Assembly: GCF_051014445.1 (NCBI RefSeq)
Contig: NW_027488368.1
Span: forward strand, 20,620,001 to 20,684,000
DNA length: 64,000 bases
Reading direction: 5' to 3'
From: Colletes latitarsis
Taxonomy: Eukaryota; Arthropoda; Insecta; Hymenoptera; Colletidae
The notes under the pieces were generated by a model. That model was not told the origin of the DNA and ran no database searches. It was given only the letters and a program-made list of their open reading frames with translations. How positions within the stretch are numbered: position 1 is the stretch's first letter; every line of letters starts with the position of its first letter. A program made the position numbers and the translations under genes. Of this stretch, positions 52,699-62,889 are shown piece after piece.

Positions 52699-52885
52699 AG
52701 ATTTTGGGAATTCTGCGGAGCGTGATCGTTTACCGATGTGCTCAAGGCAGGATCCTGATTAAGAGTGACGGACGAGCACGAGCTGCCAAAAGTTACGCGT
52801 GAGAGGGGGAATCCTCCGACACGCGGCGCTGTCGCCGTGTCTTTCGTCCGTCTTTTTCTAACTTGTAAACATACCTATTCTCTGT

Positions 52886-52922
52886 ACTCGTACGTTGAAC
52901 TAATTGTTCGAACTCGTACGTT
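52886..52922. repeat. 11-bp direct repeat ACTCGTACGTT in the LTR
   Basis: ACTCGTACGTT occurs at 52,886-52,896 and 52,912-52,922, 26 bp apart, each with the palindromic core CGTACG. Confidence 0.55.
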
Positions 52923-52990
52923 ACTTGGTCGATCGCGTGACTTTCAGAAAAAACCCGAAAATTACGGTTTTTCTAGTCTATATTGTGTCG

Positions 52991-53031
52991 CGTAACGGAC
53001 GCCGCGACCGAGAGTCCTCTGGTCGGTTACG
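52991..53031. repeat. Two-part stem-loop near the right end of the LTR
   Basis: The outer stem is CGTAAC (52,991) with GTTACG (53,026-53,031). The inner stem is CGACCGAGAG (53,005-53,014) with CTCTGGTCG (53,017-53,025), with one bulged G. An 8-base bulge lies on the left arm. It is the longest potential hairpin I found in the element, about 75 bp from its right end. Confidence 0.55.
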
Positions 53032-53105
53032 TACCTCGAAATCAACACTGTTTAACGAATTTTATGTTATGTTCAAATACCTCGAATTAATGCGATATTT
53101 AAACA

Positions 53106-53110
53106 AATAT
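53106..53110. repeat. Right target-site duplication AATAT
   Basis: AATAT immediately follows the AACA end of the insertion and leads into ATTAGAGGATAACGC. Joining either flank through one AATAT restores a normal monomer. Uninterrupted monomers with the same ATATATTAGAGG spelling occur near 46,268 and 59,107. Confidence 0.82.
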
Positions 53111-56100
53111 ATTAGAGGATAACGCATGTTAGGTCTAGGTTAGCCCTGGGATTTTCACTCATCAGACTCATACTTTCGCATTCTTCTCATACTTGTTGAA
53201 CTGATCCTGGGTTTTTTCTGGTTTGGATCACGTAGTAATGTGGTACCACACCGAAACAGTCGATTAAACCTGGTTTCGATCAATATTTTAGAGGATAACG
53301 CAAGTTAAGTCTGGGATTGGTCTGGGATTTGACCTCATCAGACTCATACTTTCGCACGCTTCACATACTCGTTGAACAGATCCTGGGTTACTTTCTGGTT
53401 TGGATCACATAGTAATGTGGTACCACACTGAAACAGTCGATTAAACCAGGTTTCGATCAATATTTTTGAGGATAACGCATGTTAGGTCTAGGTTAGGCCT
53501 GGGATTTTCACTCATCAGACTCATACTTTCGCATTCTTCACATACTTGTTGAACGGATCCTGGGTTTTTTCTGGTTTGGATCACGTTGCAGTGTGGGACC
53601 ACACTGAAACAATCAATTAAACCTGGTCTTGATAAATATTTTAGAGGATAACGCATGCTAGGTTTGGGTTAGGTCTACGATTTGCCCTCAGCAGGCTCAT
53701 ACTTTCGCATCTTTCTCATACATCATGGCTAGATCCTGGGCTATTTCTGGATTGTATCACGTAGTAATGTGGTACCACGCTGAAACAGTCGATTAAACCT
53801 GGCTCCGATCAATATTTTAGAGGATAACGCAAGTTAAGTCTGGGATTGGTCTGGGATTTGACCTCATCAGACTCATACTTTCGCACACTTCACATACTCG
53901 TTGAACAGATCCTGGGTTATTTTCTGGTTTGGATCGCATAGTAATGTGGTACCACACTGAAACAGTCGATTAAACCAGGTTTCGATCAATATTTTTGAGG
54001 ATAACGCATGTTAGGTCTAGGTTAGGCCTGGGTTTTTCACTCATCAGACTCATAGTTTCGCATTCTTCAAATACTTGTTAAACGGATCCTGGGTTTTTTC
54101 TGGTTTGGATCACGTTGTAGTGTGGGACCACACTGAAACAATCAATTAAACCTGGTCTTGATAACTATTTTAGAGGATAACGCATGTTAGGTTTGGGTTA
54201 GGTCTAGGATTTGCCCTCAGCAGGCTCATACTTTCGCATATCTCTCATACTTCATGGCTAGATCCCGGGCTGTTTCTGGATTGTATCACGCAGTAATGTG
54301 GAACCACGCTGAAACAGTCAATTAAACCTGGTTTCGATCAATATTTTAGAGGATAACGCAAGTTAGGTCTGGCATAGGTCTGGGATTCGCCCTCATCAGG
54401 CTCATACTTTCGCGTTTTTCACATACTTGTTGAACAGATCCTGGGTTTTTTCTGGTTTGTATCACGCAGTAGTGTGGTACCACACTGAAACAGTCCACTA
54501 AACCTGGTTTGGATGAACATTTTAGAGGATAACGCATGTAAGGTCTAGGTTAGCCCTGGGATTTTCAGTCATCAGACTCATACTTTCGCATTCTTCTCAT
54601 ACTTGTTGAACTGATCCTGGGTTTTTTCTGGTTTGGATCACGTAGTAATGTGGTACCACACTGAAACAGACGATTAAACCTGGTTTCGATCAATATTTTA
54701 GAGAATAATTCATGTTAGGTCTAGGTTAGGTCTGGGATTTGCTCTCATCAGGCTCGTTCTTTCGCATATTTATCATACTTCATGGCTAGATCCTGGGCTT
54801 TTTCTGGATTGCATCACGTAGTAATGAAGTACAACACTGAAACAGTCAGTTAAACTGGTTTCCATCAATATCTTAGAGGACAACGCAAGTTAGGTCTGGG
54901 AATGGTCTGGGATTTGCCCTCATCAGGCTCATACATTCGCGTTCTTCACATACTTGTTGAACAGATCCTGGGTTTTTTCTGGTTTGGATCACGTAGTAGT
55001 GTGGTACCACACTGAAACAGTCCATTAAACCTGGTTTGGATCAATATTTTAGAGGATAACGCATGTTAGGTCTAGGTTAGGTCTGGGATTTTCGCTCATG
55101 ACACTCATACTTTCGCACTTTTCACATACTTGTTGAACGGATCCTGGGTTTTTTCTGGTTTGGTTCAGGTAGTAATGTGGTACCACACTGAAACATTCAA
55201 TTAAACCTGGTCTTGGTAAATATTTTAGAGGATAACGCATGTTAGGTTTGGGTTAGGTCTAGGATTTGCCCTCAGCAGGCTCATACTTTCGCATATCTCT
55301 CATACTTCATGGCTAGATCCTGGGCTGTTTCTGGATTGTATCACGTAGTATTGTGGTACCACGCTGAAACAGTCAATTAAACCTGGTTTCGATCAGTATT
55401 TTAGAGGCTAACGCAAGTTAGGTCTGTCATAGGTCTGGGATTCGCCCTCATCAGGCTCATACTTTCGCGTTTTTCACATACTTGTTGAACAGATCCTGGG
55501 TTTTTTCTGGTTTGTATCACGCAGTACTGTGGTACCACACTGAAACAGTCCATTAAACCTGGTTTGGATGAATATTTTAGAGGATAACGCATGTAAGGCC
55601 TAGGTTTGCCCTGGGATTTTCACTCATCAGACTCATACTTTCGCATTCTTCTCATACTTGTTGAACTGATCCTGGGTTTCTTCTGGTTTGGATCACGTAG
55701 TAATGTGGTACCACACTGAAACAGACGATTAAACCTGGTTTCGTTCAATATCTTAGAGGATAACGAAAGTTAAGTCTGGGATTGGTCTGGGATTTGTCCT
55801 CATCAGGTTCATACTTTCGCGTTTTTCACATACTTGTTGAACAGATCCTGGGTTTTTTCTGGTTTGGATCCCGTAGTAGTGTGGTACCACACTGAGACAG
55901 TCCATCAAACCTGGTTTCGCTCAATGTTTTAGAGGATAACGCATGTTAGGTTAAGGTTAGGTCTAAGATTTGCCCTCATCAGGCTCACAGTTTCGAGTTT
56001 TTCACATACCTGTTAAACAGATCCTGGGTTTTTTCTGGTTTGGATCACGAAGTAGTGTGGTACCACTCTGAAACAGTCCATTAAACCTGGTTGCGCTCAA

Positions 56101-56923
56101 TATTTTAGAGGATAACGCATGTTAGGTCTAGGTTAGGTCTGGGATTTGCTCTCATTAGGCTCATTCTTTCGCATATTTCTCATACTTGATGGCTAGATCA
56201 TGGGCTTTTTCTGGATTGCATCACGTAGTAATGTAGTACCACACTGAAACAGTGAATGAAACCTGGTTTCCATCAATATTTTAGAGGACAACGCAAGTTA
56301 GGTCTAGGTAAGGCCTGAGATTTTCACTGATCAGACTCATAATTTCGCCTTCTTCACATACTTGTTGCACGGATCCTGGGTTTTTTCTGGTTTGGAACAC
56401 GTAGTAATGTGGTACCACACTGAAACATTCAATTAAACCTGGTCTTGATAAATATTTTAGAGAATAACGCATGTTAGGTCTGGGTTAGGTCTAGGATTTG
56501 CCCTCATCAGGCTCATACTTTCGCATATTTCTCATACTTCATGGCTAGATCCTGGGCTATTTCTGGATTGGATCACGTAGTAAAGTGGTACCACACTGAA
56601 ACATTCAATGAAACCTGGTCTGGATAAAAATTTTAGAGGATAACGCATAGTTAGGTTTGGGATAGGTCTGGGATTTGACCTCATCAGACTCATATTTTCG
56701 CACACTTCACATACTCGTTGAACAGATCCTGGGTTACTTTCTGGTTTGGATCACATAGTAATGTGGTACCACACTGAAACAGTCGATTAAACCTGGTTTC
56801 GATCAATATTTTAGAGAATAATTCATGTTAGGTCTAGGTTAGATCTGGGATTTGCTCTCATCAGGCTCGTTCTTTCGCATATTTCTCATACTTGATGGCT
56901 AGATTCTGGGCTTTTTCTGGATT

Positions 56924-56955
56924 GCATCAAAATGAACTAAAATGAACTAATGAAG
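56924..56955 (+). repeat. Microinsertion of ATGAACTAAA units, second copy
   Basis: Identical to 46,739-46,770 over the insertion, and both are preceded by the rare spelling TAGATTCTGGGC. The copies lie 10,185 bp apart on opposite sides of the solo LTR. Confidence 0.75.
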
Positions 56956-58060
56956 TACAACACTGAAACAGTCAATTAAACCTGGTTTCCATCAATATCT
57001 TAGAGGACAACGCAAGTTAGGTCTGGGATAGGTCTGGGATTTGCCCTCATCAGGCTCATACTTTCGCGTTTTTCACCTACTTGTTGAACAGATCCTGGGT
57101 TTTCTCTGGTTTGGATCTCGTAGTAGTGTGGTACCACACTGAAGCAGTCCATTAAACCTTGTTTGGATCAATATTTTAGAGGATAACGCATGTTAGGTCT
57201 AGGTTAGGCCTGGGATTTTCACTCATCAGACTCATACTTTCGCATTCTTCCCATACTTGTAGAACGGATCCTGGGTTTTTTCTGGTTTGGATCACGTAGT
57301 AATGTGGGACCACACTGAAACAGTCAATTAAACCTGGTCTTGATAAATATTTTAGAGGATAACGCATGTTAGGTCTGGGTCAGGTCTAGAATTTGCCCTC
57401 ATCATGCTCATACTTTCGCATCTTTCTCATACATCATGGCTAGATCCTGGGCTATTTCTGGATTGTATCACGTAGTAATGTGGTACCACGCTGAAACAGT
57501 CGATTAAACCTGGCTCCGATCAATATTTTAGAGGATAACGCAAGTTAAGTCTGGGATTGGTCTGGGATTTGACCTCATCAGACTCATACTTTCGCACGCG
57601 TCACATACTCGTTGAACAGATCCTGGGTTACTTTCTGGTTTGGATCACATAGTAATGTGGTACCACACTGAAACAGTCGATTAAACCAGGTTTCGATCAA
57701 TATTTTTGAGGATAACGCATGTTAGGTCTAGGTTAGGCCTGGGATTTTCACTCATCAGACTCATACTTTCGCATTCTTCCCATACTTGTAGAACGGATCC
57801 TGGGTTTTTTCTGGTTTGGATCACGTAGTAATGTGGGTCCACACTGAAACAATCAATTAAACCTGGTCTTGATAAATATTTTAGAGGATAACGCATGTTA
57901 GGTCTGGGATAGGTCTGGGATTTGCTCTCATCAGACTCATACTTTCGCACACTTCACATACTTGTTGTACGGATCCTGGGTTTTTTCTGGTTTGGATCAC
58001 GTAGTAGTGTGGTACCACACTGAAACACTCCATTAAACCTGGTTTCGCTCAATATTTTAG

Positions 58061-58410
58061 AGGACAGCGCATGTTAGGTCTGGGTTAGGTCTGGGATTAG
58101 CCCTCATCAGACTCATACTTTCGCACACTTCACATACTCGTTGACAGATCCTGGGTTTTTTCTGGTTTGGATCACGAAGTAGTGTGGTACCACACTGAAA
58201 CAGTCCATTAAACCTGGTTTCGCTCAATATTTTAGAGGACAGCGCATGTTAGGTCTGGGTTAGGTCTGGGATTAGCCCTCATCAGAGTCATACTTTCGCA
58301 CACTTCACATACACGTTGACAAGATCCTGGGTTTTTTTCTGGCTTGGATCACGTAGTAATGTGGTTCCATACTGAAATAGTCGATTAAACTTGGCTTCGA
58401 TCAATATTTT
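58061..58410 (+). repeat. Two near-identical adjacent monomers
   Basis: AGAGGACAGCGCATGTTAGG recurs after 175 bp, followed in both by GGGTTAGGTCTGGGATTAGC. The first monomer lost one base (GTTGACAGATCC versus GTTGACAAGATCC). This is a single-monomer duplication. Confidence 0.65.
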
Positions 58411-58474
58411 AGAGGATAACGCAAGTTAAGTGTAGGATTGGTCTGGGATTTGACCTCATCAGACTCATACTTTC

Positions 58475-58523
58475 GCAGTTTTAACATACATGTTGACCTG
58501 ATCGAGGGTTTTTTCTGCTTTGG
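58475..58523 (+). repeat. Divergent monomer module E, copy 7
   Basis: The only E copy to the right of the solo LTR. Its upstream neighbour is a GTTAAGTGTAGGATTGG monomer, not the GTATGACG monomer, so only a short tract was transferred here. Confidence 0.75.
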
Positions 58524-61479
58524 ATCACGTAGTAAAGTGGTACCACACTGAAACAGTCCATTAAACCTGGTTTGGATCAATATTTTAGAGGATAACGCAT
58601 GTTAGGTCTAGGTTAGGTCTGGGATTTTCGCTCATGAGACTCATACTTTCGCATTCTTCACATACTTGTTGAACGGATCCTGGGTTTTTTCTGGTTTGTT
58701 TCATGTAGTAATGTGGTACCACACTGAAACATTCAATTAAACCTGGTCTTGATAAATATTTCAGAGGATAACGCATGTTAGGTTTGGCTTAGGTCTAGGA
58801 TTTGCCCTCAGCAGGCACATACTTTCGCATATTTCTCATACTTCATGGCTAGATCCTGGGCTGTTTCTGGTTTGTATCACGTAGTAATGTGGTACCACGC
58901 TGAAACAGTCAATTAAACCTGGTTTCGATCAATATTTTAGAGGATAACGCAAGTTAGGTCTGGCATAGGTCTGGGATTCGCCCTCATCAGGCTCATACTT
59001 TCGCGTTTTTCACATACTTGTTGGACAGATCGTGGGTTTTTTCTGGTTTGGATCACGTAGTAGTGTGGTACCACACTGAAACAGTCCATTAAACCTGGTT
59101 TCGCTCAATATATTAGAGGATAACGCATGTTAGGTCTAGGTCAGTCCTGGGATTTTCACTCATCAGACTCATACTTTCGGATTCTTCACATACTTGTTGA
59201 ACGGATCCTGGGTTTTTTCTGGTTTGGATCACGTAGTAATGTGGATCCACACTGAAACAATCAATTAAACCTGGTCTTGATAAATATTTTAGAGGATAAC
59301 GCATGTTAGGTCTGGGATAGGTCTGGGATTTGCCCTCATCAGACTCATACTTTCGCACACTTCACATACTCGTTGAACGGATCCTGGGTTTTTTCTGGTT
59401 TGGAACACGTAGTAATGTGGTACCACACTGAAACATTCAATTAAACCTGGTCTTGATAAATATTTTAGAGAATAACGCATGTTAGGTCTGGGTTAGGTCT
59501 AGGATTTGCCCTCATCAGGCTCATACTTTCGCATATTTCTCATACTTCATGGCTAGATCCTGGGCTATTTCTGGCTTGGATCACGTAGTAATGTGGTTCC
59601 ACACTGAAACAGTCGATTAAACTTGGCTTCGATCAATATTTTAGAGGATAACGCAAGTTAGGTCTGAGATAGGTCTGGGATTTGCCCTCATCAGGCTCAT
59701 ACTTTCGCGTTTTTCACGTTCTTGTTGAACGGATCCTGGGTTTTTTCTGGATTGGGTCACGTAGTAATGTGGGACCACACTGAAGCAGTCAATTAAACCT
59801 GGTCTTGATAAATATTTCAGAGAATAACGCATGTTAGGTCTGGGTTAGGTCTAGGATTTGCCCTCATCAGGCTCATACTTTCGCATATTTCTCCTACTTC
59901 ATGGCTAGATCCTGGGCTATTTCTGGATTGGATCACGTAGTAAAGTGGTACCACACTGAAACATTCAATGAAACCTGGTCTGGATAAAAATTCTAGAGGA
60001 TAACGCATGTTAGGTCAAGGTTAGGTCTAAGATTTCCCCTCATCAGGCTCACAGTTTCACGTTTTTCACATACTTGTCGAACAGATCCTGGGTTTTTTGT
60101 GGTTTGGATCACGTAGTAATGTGGTACCACACTGAAACATTCAATTAAACCTGGTTTCGATCAATATTTTAGAGGATAACGCAAGTTAGGTCTGGCATAG
60201 GTCTGGGATTCGCCCTCATCAGGCTCATACTTTCGCGTTTTTCACATACTTGTTGGACAGATCGTGGGTTTTTACTGGTTTGTATCACGTAGTAGTGTGG
60301 TACCACACTGAAACAGTCCATTAAACCTGGTTATGATCAATATTTTAGAGGATAACGCATAGTTTGGTTTGGGATAGGTCTGGGATTTGACCTCATCAGA
60401 CTCATACTTTCGCACACTTCACATACTCGTTGAACAGATCCTGGGTTATTTTCTGGTTTGGATCACATAGTAATTGTGGTACCACACTGAAACAGTCGAT
60501 TAAACGTGGTTTCGATCAATATTTTAGAGAATAATTCATGTTAGGTCTAGGTTAGGTCTGGAATTTGCTCTCATCAGGCTCGTTCTTTCGCATATTTCTC
60601 ATACTTGATGGCTAGATCCTGGGCTTTTTCTGGATTGCAACACGTAGTAATGAAGTACAACACTGAAACAGTCAATTAAACCTGGTTTCCATCAATATCC
60701 TAGAGGACAACGCAAGTTATGTCTGGGATAGGTCTGGGATTTGACCTCATCAGACTCATACTTTCGCACACTTCACATACTCGTTGAACAGATCCTGGGT
60801 TATTTTCTGGTTTGGATCACATAGTAATGTGGTACCACACTGATACAGTCGATTAAACCTGGTTTCGATTCATATTTTAGAGAATAATTCATGTTAGGTC
60901 TAGGTTAGGTCTGGGATTTGCTCTCATCAGGCTCATTCTTTTGCATATTTCTCATACTTGATGGCTAGATCCTGGGCTGTTTCTGGATTGTATGACGTAG
61001 TAATGTGGTACCACGCTGAAACAGCGAATTAAACCTGGTTTCGATCAATATTTTAGAGGATAACGCAAGTTATGGTCTAGGTTAGGCCTGGGATTTTCAC
61101 TCATCAGACTCATACTTTCGCATTCTTCACATACTTGTTGAACGGATCCTGGGTTTTTTCTGGTTTGGAACACGTAGTAATGTGGTACCACACTGAAACA
61201 TTCAATTAAACCTGGTCTTGATAAATATTTTAGAGAATAACGCATGTTAGGTCTGGGTTAGGTCTAGGATTTGACCTGATCAGGCTCATACTTTCGCGTT
61301 TTTCACATACTTGTTGAACAGATCCTGGGTTTTTTCTGGTTTGGATCCCGTAGTAGTGTGGTACCACATTGAAACAGTCCATCAAACCTGGTTTCGCTCA
61401 ATATTTTAGAGGATAACGCATGTTAGGTCAAGGTTAGGTCTAAGATTTGCCCTCATCAGACTCACAGTTTCGAGTTTTT

Positions 61480-62184
61480 CACATACTTGTTCAACAGATC
61501 CTGGGTTTTTTCTGGTTTGGATCACGAAGTAGTGTGGTACCGCACTGAAACAGTCCATTAAACCTGGTTTCGCTCAATATTTTAGAGGATAACGCATGTT
61601 AGGTCTAGGTTAGGTCTGGGATTTGCTCTCATTAGGCTCATTCTTTCGCATATTGTTCATACTTGATGGCTAGATCATGGGCTTTTTCTGGATTGCATCA
61701 CGTAGTAATGTAGTACCACACTGAAACAGTCAATGAAACCTGTTCTGGATAAATATTTTAGAGGATAACGCATCTTAGGTCTGGGTTAGGTCTAAGATTT
61801 GCCCTCATCAGGCTCACAGTTTCGCGTTTTTCACATACTTGTTAAACAGATCCTGTGTTTTTTCTGGTTTGGATCAGGTAGTAATGTGGTACCACACTAA
61901 AACAGTCAATTAAACCTGGTTTCGATCAATATTTTAGAGGATCACGCAAGCTAGTTCTGGGATAGGTCTGGGATTAGCCATCATCAGACTCATATTTTCG
62001 CACACTTCACATACTCGCTGACAAGATTCTGGGTTTTTTTCTGGCTTGGATCACGTAGTAATGTGGTTCCACACTGAAACAGTCGATTAAACTTGGCTTC
62101 GATCAATATTTTAGAGGATAACGCAAGTTAGGTCTGGGATAGGTCTGGGATTTGCCCTCATCAGGCTCATACTTTCGCGTTTTT
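61480..62184 (+). repeat. 4-monomer tandem unit, copy 1 (705 bp)
   Basis: It repeats at 62,185-62,889 with a 705-bp offset. Shared variants are TTGTTCAACAGATCC, CATGGGCTTTTTCTGG, CCTGTTCTGGATAAA, GATCACGCAAGCTAG and AAGATTCTGGGTTTTTTTC. Copy-specific differences include TATTGTTCATAC here and TATTTCTCATAC in copy 2. Confidence 0.75.
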
Positions 62185-62889
62185 CACATACTTGTTCAAC
62201 AGATCCTGGGTTTTTTCTGGTTTGGATCACGAAGTAGTGTGGTACCACACTGAAACAGTCCATTAAACCTGGTTTCGCTCAATATTTTAGAGGATAACGC
62301 ATGTTAGGTCTAGGTTAGGCCCGGGATTTGCTCTCATTAGGCTCATTCTTTCGCATATTTCTCATACTTGATGGCTAGACCATGGGCTTTTTCTGGATTG
62401 CATCACGTAGTAATGTAGTACCACACTGAAACAGTCAATGAAACCTGTTCTGGATAAATATTTTAGAGGATAACGCATCTTAGGTCTGGGTTAGGTCTAA
62501 GATTTGCCCTCATCAGGCTCACAGTTTCGCGTTTTTCACATACTTGTTAAACAGATCCTGTGTTTTTTCTGGTTTGGATCACGTAGTAATGTGGTACCAC
62601 ACTAAAACAGTCAATTAAACCTGGTTTCGATCAATATTTTAGAGGATCACGCAAGCTAGGTCTGGGATAGGTCTGGGATTAGCCCTCATCAGACTCATAC
62701 TTTCGCACACTTCACATACTCGTTGACAAGATTCTGGGTTTTTTTCTGGCTTGGATCACGTAGTAATGTGGTTCCACACTGAAACAGTCGATTAAACTTG
62801 GCTTCGATCAATATTTTAGAGGATAACGCAAGTTAGGTCTGGGATAGGTCTGGGATTTGCCCTCATCAGGCTCATACTTTCGCGTTTTT
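62185..62889 (+). repeat. 4-monomer tandem unit, copy 2 (705 bp)
   Basis: Tandem copy of 61,480-62,184. It ends where TTGTTGAACGGATCCAGGG replaces the shared TTGTTCAACAGATCC spelling. Confidence 0.75.

Larger units (their letters stand above)
51395..53105. mobile_element. Solo LTR of an LTR retrotransposon (1,711 bp)
   Basis: This is the only non-satellite sequence in the window. It begins TGTTAGGGGG and ends ATTTAAACA, giving the TG...CA ends of an LTR with 4-bp terminal inversion (TGTT/AACA). It is flanked on both sides by AATAT, a 5-bp target duplication. Retroviral-type integrases of the Ty3/gypsy and BEL/Pao groups commonly make 4 to 6-bp duplications. There is no internal region, primer binding site, polypurine tract or recognisable gag/pol/env frame, so the simplest reading is a solo LTR left by recombination between the two LTRs of a full element. 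It is richer in CpG than the satellite and holds numerous short inverted repeats. The open frames inside (up to 108 codons, both strands) show no domain I recognise. I see no canonical AATAAA. The superfamily and the transcriptional strand cannot be fixed from this copy. The alternative, an unrelated short non-autonomous element with TG/CA ends, is less likely. Confidence 0.8.

Noticed and set aside
51395..53105. DNA transposon or MITE instead of an LTR
   Set aside because: Terminal inversion is only 4 bp, the ends are TG/CA and the target duplication is 5 bp, which fits an LTR better. No transposase is visible.
51395..53105. Complete short retroelement with two LTRs inside the insertion
   Set aside because: The first bases of the insertion do not recur within it, and no primer binding site or polypurine tract was found, so only one LTR is supported.
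52765..53122. Two overlapping plus-strand frames (76 and 72 codons) near the right end of the LTR
   Set aside because: They overlap each other in different frames, and the second runs past the element end into satellite. Neither resembles a known protein.
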